Source: Gorsachius magnificus
Lineage: Eukaryota; Chordata; Aves; Pelecaniformes; Ardeidae
Assembly: GCA_034008185.1 (NCBI GenBank)
Contig: CM067081.1
Span: 27,464,806-27,528,805, forward strand
DNA: 64,000 nt
Direction of reading: 5' to 3'
Shown: piece by piece, positions 23,869-35,200 of the stretch
Layout: each line of letters opens with the position of its first letter
Numbering within the stretch: the first letter of the stretch is position 1
Notes under the pieces: generated by a model
Seen by the model: the letters and a program-made list of their open reading frames with translations, nothing else
Told to the model about the DNA's origin: nothing
Database searches by the model: none
Translations under genes and position numbers: made by a program

Positions 23869-24029
23869 TTATGAGTACCTGCTAATTGTGGTTATTCCTG
23901 TGGGTAGCAGAGTGCATGCAAATAATGCCTGCCTTCCTCTGAGTTGATTGTTGAAATTTGATTTTCTCACAGTGATTTTTTACTAGCTTGAGGCTGAGGG
24001 GTTTGCACATAATATAAATAATATTGTCC

Positions 24030-27000
24030 TATAGGTTAACTCTGTAATTAATTTTTCCCCCCCTTTTTAAATCAAGAATTCTACAAGGTCTGATTTGGTG
24101 CAGGAAGGTAGAAAAACCACAAAGACATTGTGACACCTGTTGGATACCTGAGCCTTTTGTTTTGGTAGAAAAAGGCTTATAGTGGGTTTTTTTGGTACAT
24201 CTCTCAGCACCTTTTCTTGATGTCCCCTGGTAAACATCAAACATTGCCTCAGTGCTGCACTGTCATGTGGTTAATCCATAATTCAGCAACCCCTGCAGCC
24301 ATATTAGTTGCAAGGTCTGTCTTTAGGTCCAGAATCATTCCACCAGTGGTGGAGCAGGCATGGTTTCAGCAAGACCCAAGGTCTGTGCCATCACCATCAC
24401 CTGTCTCTGCTATTTTATTTCCACTATCATCCATCTGCTGCTTCCAGAAAAGGGAACAGGGCCAGGAGGAAAAGGCAATTCTTCTAACGTGTCTCTGCTT
24501 TCTTCAACAGTAACACATTTCTTCCCACCTTGGGCCCACTCCTTTCTACTCTGAGTGTGAGTCTTTCAAGCCTCTTCTTTCTACAGTTTGGGAGCATTTT
24601 AAGTTTCCCTTCTGGCATCTTATTATGACTTTTCTGTGAGGAACTATCATTACTGAGGTGGTTCTTCTTGATACTGCTTTATGTTTCCTCCTTACTTTAT
24701 GGTCTTTCAGGAGCCATCACCACAGCTGTCTGATCTGTCCTCATAGATCTTACCTAATTTTCTCAGGCATTTTGAACAAAGCTTCATTAGTATCTATATC
24801 TTTCTGAAATACAGATATCTCAATACGTACTTGAGTTATTGTTCTTTCATATGACACTAAGCAGTTGTCTAGCCTGTACTAGTCCCAGTATAATGTACAA
24901 TGCATCAATGTGGGAAATCCAAACCCTGTTTATTTTCCAAAACATCCACCACTTATATAAGTGCAGAATGCTTCAAATAGGTATGTGACTGAGGAATATG
25001 TAAAAATTATAAAGAATTCAATTGAAATGTGCTTGGTACTTGTCACAAATATTGCTTATAGATTTTTTGCTTCTTCAGAGCGGATGTCATCAGGGGTGTG
25101 ATTATCCTCCAACTAAAGAATGAATTATTTCTACACCGGTCTAAGAAAAGCTTCATATATGACTGTGCAACAAGACTGCATTGTTAAGACTCTGTCTTTC
25201 CATCTCCCCTTAGGCACATATTTGAGGTATGATGCTAGTTCCTATACATATTTCTCACAAATCTCCATCTTGGAAACATTTATCAAAAATACTTCATGTG
25301 ATATTAGATATACCCCTCAAAAATAATGTTTAAAACACAATACAATATTCCAATGCTATTTTTTTGCCTTTGCAATACAAATCTTGGTTCTACACACTTG
25401 AGCTATGGTTGGTAAAACCAATGTTCATATGACCTCCAGTGACTGATGTATCATGTGAACAGTGGTGGATATTTTTTGTCTCAGAAGAGCTGATAGTTTA
25501 GATTTAGTCTATGTTAATGTGGATCACTGGGGCATCAGTGCAGATCAGACTATTCAACCCAGTTTGGCCTAGAAGTATGGGTGCAATGTAATTGTAAATG
25601 TTGGATCTAAGCAGGGGAGCATTCAGGTGAGACTCTTCTTTTTTTGCTCCATATGTTGTTCTTACATTGTTTTCCTTCTGAACTGGCAATGTGTCTAATG
25701 GCAGACTTGACAGAGCCAATGACGTCATGTAAATTATTTTTCTTGATTCCGATAATGCAGTGCCACATTCCTCATCTGATCTTGTCTTCTCAGCTGGTAC
25801 CTGCCTTTGATCAAATTCCTATGACTAAGGAAAGCACTTACATATGAACTAGCTGTGTATATTTTCCTCTTATAGTTTCCTTTTATATGGAACCAAAACA
25901 CTTCCAAGACATAATTCTTCTCATACATAACAAAGGTTTAAAATAGGTCATATCTATAGGGTAACCTAAAAGTGCCTATTTCTGTCCACTGACCATAAAG
26001 ACAGTTTAAAGTGGAAGGCTCAGGTGTGGATGTACCTGCCTACTGAATGCATTCCTGAAGCCTGGCTATGCTGACCCAGGCTAGGGCACTGTAGGTGTGC
26101 TGACAGATGTTCACTGGCAGCATAACAGCTTGGCGTTTGATCACAGTTTATGGATACAAAGGATAATCAGCCCCTTCTGTTATTCAATAGGACAGAAAAT
26201 ATCTTAATCTATTTGGCATTTAAATACTCTCCACAATAACCATTAATGATTTCACAACAAATTCTAGGAAACTGTGGCTTGAGAAATTTTTTTTCTGTAT
26301 CTGACCACCCAAACAAAGTCTTAGCAAAAAAGAAGACTTAATCTCATCAGCCAGGGTAGACCAATTGCTGAATTTCTTTAGCCAAGACATAGTTTGGGAA
26401 AAGTCTTCTTTTCCATCTACTAACATTTTGAGAAAGTCTTCATACAACAGAAACGGGTATGTCGACCTTTGATACAGGTTGGGGAGAGAGGAAGCCATGA
26501 CTCATCCACATATAGTACTTTGATGTCATCTCTCATCAGTAAAGCTGCTGAACTCAAAATCTCTTGCACCATCTGTTGCTTTTGATCTGTCTGCTTTCAG
26601 TGCTGTCATTAGCACTTTATTACATATGGAAAGTTTATCCATTAACAAGCTGTCTTGTTGTTAGATACACATTACATTTCCCTTTGTCATCATGGATGAT
26701 GTGTAATACTTGTCCAAATTCAACACCTGGTTTTTGGCACATGCATTTCTAAGCTGGACCTTTTCTTTTCCTGGCTCCCATGTGGCTTCAGAGATACAGC
26801 TAGTCCTAACTGCAAAGTCAGTCATCATTACCACTCTTTGCAAACAGATTACTTCTGAAGAATCCAAACAGGCCTTGGTATACAGAACTTTTTTGTTTTA
26901 AAGGGTGCAGTATCTGACTCATCTACCTTGTATATTTTTACACTGTTCTTGTTGTCCATTTCTGGAAGGATAACAGTAACAAAAATCATGAAAACGGACC

Positions 27001-27560
27001 TCTTCATTCATCATCTTTCACCTGACAACGGCAAGGTTTTTGATGCCCATCTTCTTTGTTGCAGCATTTTACATATATATGTCTGTATATCCAGCACTTC
27101 ACCACTTCTCTGTCTTTATAAATACTTCTTTTATTTCTGTCTGAAAATATATTCTGCTGTACGTGATTTAGATTTCTCAGATATTTCCGAGAAGTTTCTT
27201 CTCTGCCAGAGTCATTATTGTCTTGCTTTCTTGACAAAGTAGTGATCAGAAGTTATTTCACTCTAAGCTGTTGTGACATTTTTATCATCAGTAAGTGCTA
27301 TATCAGCTTCATTCAAATTTATGGAAACTTCAAGAACTGGAATATGTTGGTGAACTGAAGCAGCTCTCAGAAGAGTATCCCTTCAATATATATCCTGGAG
27401 GGACAGCTGTGTGGCGCTGGATCTCCTGAAGTTGGTGTTTTCTTTCTTTCTTTGGCAAAGTTTCCACTGGCTCAGCCTTCTTTAGGGCTTTATATTTATA
27501 ATGACAGTTGCCTGTTTATGGTGAACTGCTCATCATTCCTCCCCCAGATAGTCATCAACA
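24030..27560 (-). pseudogene. Candidate decayed large-exon gene, unrecognised
   Basis: The minus strand is purine-rich here and reads as a chain of coding-like segments in changing frames. In order from 27560: KKTPTSGDPAPHSC near 27430, PVLEVSINLNEADIALTDDK near 27320-27260, EETSRKYLRNLNHVQQNIF near 27190-27130, NSVKIYKVDESDTAPFKTKK near 26950-26880, KEDFSQTMSWLKKFSNWSTL near 26410-26340, VPAEKTRSDEECGTALSESR near 25800-25745 (open for 105 codons, 25819-25504), VRIEISVFQKDIDTNEALFK near 24835-24775, CRKKRLERLTLRVERSGPKV near 24590-24530, and AERCTKKTHYKPFSTKTKGS near 24210-24150. A pyrimidine tract with AG precedes 27560 and another lies near 26961. I cannot name the protein. The alternative is that purine-rich DNA simply translates to K/E/S-rich text, so confidence is low. 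Confidence 0.25.
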
Positions 27561-29537
27561 TCTACATAAACAAAATAAACAATAAGCAGTAGAAAAAAAT
27601 CTACAAGCAGAATGAAAAATTGTCACAAAATTGTTGCATTCCTATTGTCATAGGAATGTTAGTACTAGAAAAAGAGCTCTATCGACCCACACAGATTCAA
27701 CTAATATTTTGCCAGGTACAGGTACCACTTCTCCTCTGATCCAGACACGCTATATAGTCACTCCACCTGCAATGAGCAGAGCATTGAGGCAGCCTTTCAT
27801 GGGCCACACAGAGCTGCAGGGATGGAATAGTGACTTGAAGATGCAGGAGGGCTTTGAGCTGTAGTGGAGATCCCTGAAGGACTCCGGTGAGGACCATGGT
27901 GGTGACTGCAACACCTGAGTGGGTCTGGGACAGCACAGCCCTTCAGAGCCAGGTCAGACCTGCTCAGATTTTGAACCCTCTTAGTTCTTAAAACAAATTG
28001 CTAATGAGGGTAGTGAATGGGGAAATACCTCCTATGCTAATCTCATTAACTAAGTTCTGAGAACAAGACCAGAATTATGATAATCTTTACACAGGGCATG
28101 TCTGTAAACTAAACTGTAGCACTTCAGCCATGCATTATATTTGTTTTAGGAAAAGAGGCTATTCCCAGTGAAGATTTTTTCATCGATGGTGCTGTGATGA
28201 AAATACACTTAGCAAAATTTTTCTGCATACTAATGAAGCAACCACTCATTTTAGCAATTTCAAACTTAATGGTGGTCATAAATCTTCTGACTAGCCTTCC
28301 AAAGTATCAGGGAATGAGTGTTTTATTTGGTCTTCTCTCTGTGGAATAGCAATATTTGTGATCTTCAAGTGGTGTGTAAGTCTATCTATCATTTCTTAAT
28401 GAGGGAAGTTGAGAGGGTCATACTGTAATCAAATCATTTATGACTTATACTCATGGGGGCAGGAAAATAATCATCTTGGAGGACTTTCCACTTCAGTCAT
28501 TACACCACAATAGAGCCTTAGTTTATGTCTGACTGAAGCCTCTCAAGGAATCCCTTCAGGGCCATTTTCTTTTCCTGAGGCATGGCCGATCTTTTCTGAC
28601 ATGCCCCCACAAGCACAAAGCAGAATGAGCTCTCTTAGTGTCTGCTTTACCCTGCCAAACCTGTGTGCTCGCAGCTGCCCGGCACCAGGTCTTCCCACCC
28701 TCCCACTTCTCCTGGCTTCAGTGTCTGCCAATTTTCTCTCTCACTTGAGTTTGCAAAACGAATCTATTTAAAGATATTTTATTCTTATTCATTAAACTCC
28801 AAAAGAGAGGCTTTATTTTTAGCCTAGGTCATTGGCCCCTTGAGTTTACATTGACACATCTGTAGGAGGGTTGATCTGGATTAGGTTGAAAGCAATAGGG
28901 ATGGAGAGATGGGAAAAAGGTATTGCTTAGGTCCACACCCCCTGCCAAGCCTATTATTTCATGAAACCACATGGTCTGTAATGACCCAGCCATTTCCATT
29001 TACTCTTTCTGGTTTTGTCTCCTTGTACCTTCGTTGCAAAATTTTTTGCCCCATGTATTTGTTGGATGACTGGAGTTAGTCAGAGTTGCACAGCTCCAAA
29101 CAATAAATGAAGCTTTATTGCCCTGAAGAAATGTTTTCGTTTCAAAACAGCTTCTATTGGCCTTGGTCCAGTGGAAAAAAAATCCAATAAAATTACTTCT
29201 GCAGCTGATAACTTTTTGTTTTACAAAGATCTCTGAAATCCTTACAAAGGCAATTTTGAAGCAATAAACAGATCTTTCAGATAAATGCAGAAAAATCTCT
29301 GATGATTAAAGACAAATTCCCCAAAAATAAGCAAATTAAGAAAGCATAATCTGTTCAAGATCTGTCTTTAAAAGATTGTTATTTTGATTAGATGTGGAAC
29401 TGAATCCCACAAACAAAATTTGTGTGTTTATTCTTTTGGCTTTCTCGAAAGAGAACCTTTCAAATTGTATTTATTCACTAAGGCAAAACAAATTGGATAC
29501 CTATGTCCTGTCATCTTGTCTGGTTTATATGCACATG
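27561..29537. other. Unique non-coding DNA, no gene recognised
   Basis: Holds a perfect hairpin (27637-27658) and a stretch at 29100-29340 that is AT-rich and dense in short motifs such as AATAAA and ACAAAG. Frames of 77 and 79 codons at 27631-27936 lack motifs. No repeat of known type is convincing. Confidence 0.55.
27637..27658. repeat. Perfect 9-bp inverted repeat with 4-nt loop
   Basis: CATTCCTAT, loop TGTC, then ATAGGAATG. The arms are exact reverse complements. It has no T-run after it and no gene context, so I do not call it a terminator. Confidence 0.85.
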
Positions 29538-29568
29538 ATATATATATATATATGTGTGTGTGCGCGCA
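29538..29568. repeat. Alternating purine-pyrimidine tract (AT)n(GT)n(GC)n
   Basis: Thirty-one bases alternate purine and pyrimidine without a break: about eight AT steps, then GT steps, then CGCGC. Such tracts can adopt left-handed or cruciform DNA and are unstable in length. Confidence 0.92.
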
Positions 29569-31239
29569 ATATGCTTTTGTTTTTACTAATTACATTTAAG
29601 ATTAATAAAATTCAGATTATGTTTTTCAAATCATTTAATTTCACTGTTTATATTGGGGTAGGGTAAATAATTTGTAACAAGGAACTTATCTGATGATTAT
29701 TCTTTCTATTCAGGAGTTCTCTGTGAACAAAGCCTAATTCTTCCAGATGTAATTGCTATTCATAATTATTTGCTCAATAATTCATGCAAATAATTTGCAG
29801 GCATAATTCATTCTTAAGCAGGTTCGTTTGAATTCTGAGCTATGATGGTTGGGAGCATGATCAGTCTGTATGTTTCTATCCTTGATGGCAGAGGCAATTG
29901 AATCAAACTTTTCATTCGGCATAAGTGCTCCTCTAAATTGGGATGGATTTGCGTGTGTGATTTTGTATCTTTCAGTGACAGCAGCAAACTGACTGCAACT
30001 CTTTTAATCAGGTGGCTGGTCCAACCCGAAACTACCGATGACTAAATTCTTTAATTCTATAATCGGTCTGAAACAAGTTGTGTCGTTAATCATCCTGAAT
30101 GTAAACCCTTTGGTGAAAGATTGCTAAAAGGCAAACCAATATTTTAAAAATCAAAGGAATATTTGGAAGGGTTGTTTTAGTCTGCTGTTGATAACAGCTA
30201 TGTAAAAATGTTCTAATTAGCTCAAAAATATGTACCAGTGTACTGCACAGAAAAATCACAGGGAAAAAAAACCCAACAAACTATGCTGAAATATTATAAA
30301 TTAGATAGTCTCTGAGAGATATCTTCCCTTGTGTGTGTGTGTGAAAGAGAGATCCTTCCTCTGTTATTTTCAACCTGAAGGATTTCAGTGACTAAACCGG
30401 CTTGAATTGGACAGAGGAAAAGGGAAATTTTAATTAATTTCTACTTGAGACAACAATTTAGGTGCATTCACTCAGACAACAGAGATGGGGGGTGTTAACT
30501 TTTTTTTGTTGTTTTCTTGATTTTGTTGGTTTTTTTCTTAGTGCTTTCTATTTGCCAGGCTTCAAGTTCTTACTAACACCATTACTGCAATACTCCCAGT
30601 TTATTGGCAGGTAAGATAATAAATAAGCTGCTTTAACTGTAATATTGTTCAGCTGAGATTTGGCCAAGATAAAAATGGTGTATTGTGGAAGGGTGAGTCC
30701 CAGTGGAGGGGTGCAACTGCTTCTCACGGTAGCAGTGCTGGTATAAACATCTGGATGTATAAACGCATTGGGATGGCGCGGTGCTTACAGCCACAGAAGC
30801 AGAGCATTAAATGGTGGATACTAAAATGCCTGATTTGTGGCAAGGACCTGCCCACTTTCAAAAGGCAAAGTAATTTCTTAGTTTTTTTCAATCTAACCCA
30901 TGAGGCAAAAACTCTGGCAAGTGGATTGCTCGCCATTGTTCTTTTGTTTTGAGCAATTTGGGAGCCAAATTCATTCGTGGACAGAGACCTCTTTGAAATT
31001 GCAGGAGCCACCTTCTTGAAAAACCTGCACTGAAAGGCAGACAGCAGACCAGCACCTGCACTGCCGCCAAAGGGGAACAGAGGCACCAAAATCCTTGCCT
31101 GCCAGGTTTCTGTAGTCTTGCCTGGCAGACCAAGGAGAGACAGCATTCTTCATGCCATGATCCTTCTTCTAGTGCCCCAAAAAGACTAGAACAAGAAATC
31201 CTGCATCCTGATGATAGGATCTGCCAGGCATTGTCAAAT
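29569..31239. other. Unique non-coding DNA, possible conserved element
   Basis: 29700-29860 is AT-rich with several TAATT-type homeodomain sites and an ATGCAAAT octamer at 29784-29791, the sort of motif mix seen in developmental enhancers; this is inference only. A (GT)7 tract lies at 30331-30344. Overlapping minus-strand frames of 140 and 152 codons (30724-31346) lie in different frames of the same DNA with no recognisable motif, so I do not call a gene. Confidence 0.5.
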
Positions 31240-31332
31240 ATATGAGGTTGTCGCAGCACTACATCCCCAGGTCCAGCTGGCAGCAAGGCTGAGCATGTGT
31301 TCCTGGTGAGCACACACTCAAAATGCAGCCAT

Positions 31333-31371
<39 letters not shown>

Positions 31372-31840
31372 GCTGGCTACACAGATCGGCATGGACAGAA
31401 AACACCCATCACTCACACAAACATCAATGGCACAGATGACCCCGTCCTGTTCCTCCTCTTCTGCTGATCGGGACTGAAGTCCACTAGTGGAGTACGTGTA
31501 CATCTATATGCACGCACAGTATGGCTCCCTCCAGCAGCCGGTGCTGGATGCTCAGTCCATCCTTTAATCCTTCTGGCACTTGGACCTATGAGCCTCCCAC
31601 GATCAGTCCACACCCCTGTGGGAAGTGACTCCTGCCTTGGGCAGGCTGATGGGGCAGAACCGCTGCTGGGGCCATGCCCTGGGGGTTTGCGGGGTCCAGG
31701 GGCTGCTCAGCCTCCTTGGACACCCAGCAGCAGCCAGGGCTGGTGCTACCATGGCACCGCTGGGTTGGGGGTTCATGCTGCTGCTGCTCCTCTGCTCCTT
31801 TGAATTTCCAGCAGTCAGCCCTTAATCACAGCACTTAACA
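31240..31840. mobile_element. Possible old LTR or other GC-richer repeat
   Basis: This patch is richer in G and C than its surroundings, is flanked by abrupt AT-rich DNA, and includes the blocks CTGGCTACACAGATCGGCAT, GACTGAAGTCCACTAGTGGA and ACTTGGACCTATGAGCC. These seem familiar from bird repeats, but I cannot name a family. No clear TG...CA ends or target duplication are visible. It includes a dinucleotide tract at 31331-31371. Confidence 0.25.
31331..31371. repeat. (AC)6(AT)13 dinucleotide microsatellite
   Basis: Forty-one bases of uninterrupted purine-pyrimidine alternation, starting as AC and changing to AT. Likely polymorphic in length. Confidence 0.97.
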
Positions 31841-32188
31841 TGATCCCACTGAACCATTACTGATATGCTAAGGGTGGTAATTGGCAGTAAAACTGACAGT
31901 CATGTCCCTGTTTGTTACATTTCCTTGTCCCATTTTATATAATTTTTCCAATAAACCTTTAAAAACTGCTCATATTTACAGTAAATGAGCTAAATGTGAC
32001 TTCTTTGCTTATCAATAGCCGCCTGAGCGCCGCTGTGGGCAGAGTTGTCCCACACTGACAGGGCAGAGCTGATGGAATTTAAATTCACAATTAGCAATTA
32101 TTTTCTTGTTCCAGTTCTTCAATTATTATTTTTTATCTTGTCAATAATATAAAGCCTTGCTCACAGGATATGGGTTTCTGAGATGACT
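31841..32188. other. Unique non-coding DNA
   Basis: AT-rich, with AATTAGCAATTATT and TCAATTATTATT motifs near 32090-32130. No gene is seen. Confidence 0.5.
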
Positions 32189-32282
32189 ATAGACATGGTT
32201 TAGTGGTGGACTTAGGAGTACTAGGCTTACAGTTGAATTCAATGATCTTAAAAGTCTTTTCCAAACCAGATGATTCTATGAT
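32189..32282 (+). mobile_element. CR1 3' terminal scrap (about 95 bp)
   Basis: Only the last part of a CR1 remains: GACATGGTTTAGTGGTGGAC, a diverged TTACAGTTGAATTCAATGAT, AAGTCTTTTCCAAACCAG and ATGATTCTATGAT. The same UTR type ends the long CR1 at 15345-18540. Confidence 0.88.
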
Positions 32283-35200
32283 ACTTGCTCCATTTTTTTG
32301 GAAGCACAGACAGAGCCTTCTGGACTGGCTCTGGGTACACAAGCCCTCAGCCCCCTGGAACCTCAGGGAAACAAACCAGAGGCCAAGTTAGCAGGGTTGG
32401 TCGCATGCTTAATGTAGTAAATGACACATGGGTATTTTTAAAGGTATTCAAGCACCTAATTTTGCTGAAAGACTGAAAAACATTTTTAGAGCTTCACAGG
32501 ACTCTGGCTTGGGCATTGCATTATTTTCACCTGTGCAGCTGTGCTAGGATGATTTGGTGGTTTCCAATCACAAGGCAAATGGCTGCCATCAGGCTCCTGG
32601 GCACCCTGAGAATCCCACCAGTGCCCACTTGAAGTATATCAGCATTTTGTACAGGCTATCAAATGGGCAATGGCTGGTAGAAGAACCTTGAACCATTTCT
32701 ATTGGGGATGGATTTCAACTTGCCACCTCCAGACTGTCTCATGGATTTCACTATCTGTTCTGGCCATTTGCTTCCTCCTCTGCCTCTCTGTTGTTAAGAC
32801 ACAGATTGAAATTCATATTTTCTGGCAGTGTATTGAAATGGAAAGAGCTTTTTCATTAAACCCAGAATTGGAAATTGTATTATAATCACTGAGATGCTAA
32901 AAAGTCCGGTTTTCAAGTCCAGAAGATTTTTAAGGTTTTAAGAGTCTTTCACTAAGTCTTCATGCTCCTGGAGAAAAGCTTTTAAAATCAGCCAGAGGTG
33001 TATAATTTCCACGTATATGTGTGTATATTTATGTACATATATATGTGGGGGTTTGGGTTCCTGCCCACGTCTTCAGTTACTCTGCAGAAGGGTGGGTATA
33101 ATCCAGCTCGGTCTTCTCTTGCAGCGGTTCCAGTCAAACAGAATACAGAACAGCTGTGGCCTTAAGCTACTGTCTATAAGAACACTTGCCAGGACTTGAA
33201 GCAAAAGCTGTGTCTGATGGATTTCTCACTGTGCTCTGAAGTGTTTCTTTATCTCTTGTTCGCCACTTCTTAGGAGTTACAGACTCCCAATCCTCGGTCT
33301 CTAATTGCTGATACTGCACCTTCCTTCGCCCCGCTTCTCTTTGTTCTTTGAAACCAGCCAAGCTGTCAATCAGCAAAGAGGGAATAAAGCCATAAACATT
33401 AGAGTTGACAAAAGCCAGAAAGGTGTTTTTCTTATTAAAAGACATTTTCGATACTGCTTAATTGCTTCAGAAACATATATTGCTGCTCATACTGAATGCT
33501 TTGATAAAGAGAGGGTTACTCTGCTGAGTGCACTGCTGGTCTGGTTCACTGGCCCTATTGAAACGCTGTTCTTCACTTGTCCTGAAACTCTGCTTTTTCA
33601 TTTTCTGTATGAATAATCCTCTGAGCATCCTGATACACATCCGTAAGCACTTTTCAGAGAAAGAGACACTCACTGGGAACCGTTTTTCCTTTTTCTTTGG
33701 CTTCTGGAGGACACTAAACCTGAAACAAATGAATACTCACTACCAAAAAGCAGAAAATTTCATTCTTTCAAAAGAAAATATGCTAGTCAATATCTTCATT
33801 TTATCCTTCACTTTGTCCTGGGAGTGAACATCTGGGCATCTTTCTGACTCACATGCAACTGTCTGTGGGAGGCCTAAAAATACAACATAAAATACCTCAC
33901 TAAAAACAGATCCTTCAGATATACTTCCTTGGTTTCTCATTCACTTCCACTTAAAAAAAAAACCAAAACCAACCACGTCTTTGAACTGAAATCTTAGTTT
34001 CTCATATCTGTATTCCATAAAAGCTGACTATCTTATGTGAAATGACAGGAAGAACCAGGACACTAAATTATTCAGAGGCTTGCTGAGGAGATATGGGACT
34101 TATCATAATGAAGGTTAAATCCCTGTCCAGGTTGCTACTTGCTGAAAATTGCTTCTGTCTGCTTCAGTAGCTGAGGTGAGGTGTGTTGATATTCTCATTG
34201 TAGAGCCTTTCTCATCAGTCCTCTATCATATGATATGTCTACACTGTGCAACTTATATAGAGTCTTGTGATACCTGCTGCAGTCTGAAATGAAATCGTCT
34301 GAGCATCAGCAAGCTGTTGGGCACAGGAATGGGGTCTTCCCAGAGAGACTGAAAATCTGGATTCACAAAGCCCCTTGGTTTGCCATGAGAGGAAAATGGT
34401 TGGTGCCATTTACTAGTAACTCTTCCAACTTGTGAGTTTTTCTGGGGAAAGCTCTTTTTTGTTCCATGTAGTCCCACTGAAAGTAGAAAAATTTCTGTTG
34501 TTTTTAAGTGCAGAGTCTTGTGGAAACCATGGCCAATGGGTGGACCTGGTAGGATAGCTCCTTTGGAGGGGTTCCAGGACTCACAATCTATGGCTATGCT
34601 ACTAAGTGGAAAGGAACCAGGGAGGAAACTTGTGGTCTTGAGGCCAAGGGGCATCAACTGTCCCTTGCCCACATGGCTTAGAGCTCACCACAGAGCAGAG
34701 CAGAGCTACATTGCATTTGGCTGCGAGGGTTTTCTAGGTCCCGTGTAGTGCCCTGTGGCTTTAATGCATGACTATACTATTTTGTACACTTTTTCTAGTT
34801 TTGACTACCTTATATTTGTCTTCCAGATCACCAAAATACTGTTTCTCTAGCCTGAAACTGAGGACAGGTGTTGTGTACCTTGGCACAGGGCGGAAGGGCA
34901 TGTGGGAATGCTTGAGTGTGTGCAGGTACTTGGGACAGCAGTAGAGGAGTGTGCAGGGCCTATGGAGCCCAGCCTGATGCAGCCTCAACCGTAATGTCTT
35001 TGGAGAGCTGTTCCTGGAGTGAAGTATACCCCTAATTCTTCCCAGGAGAGAACTGGGTGAAGTGGCCCAAAGCCCAGCAGGAAATGAACTGCTAATTAAG
35101 CAGTGTAGCCGATTGAGGTGTACTGTTCAAGCTCGGTTCCTGGTTTGTTCTCATTAGCAGTGTTAATGTAATTACTGTCTCTAGATTTTCAGGTCTCCTA

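Noticed and set aside
29098..29215. Possible second copy of the reptile-type repeat tail seen at 8325
   Set aside because: Only CTGAAGAA and TTGGTCCAGTGG...AATCCAATAAAA are reminiscent; too weak to annotate.
30724..31346. Overlapping 140- and 152-codon minus-strand frames
   Set aside because: Two long frames over the same DNA in different phases, with Cys/Leu-rich text and no motif. At most one could be real, and the 152-codon frame starts inside the AC/AT microsatellite.
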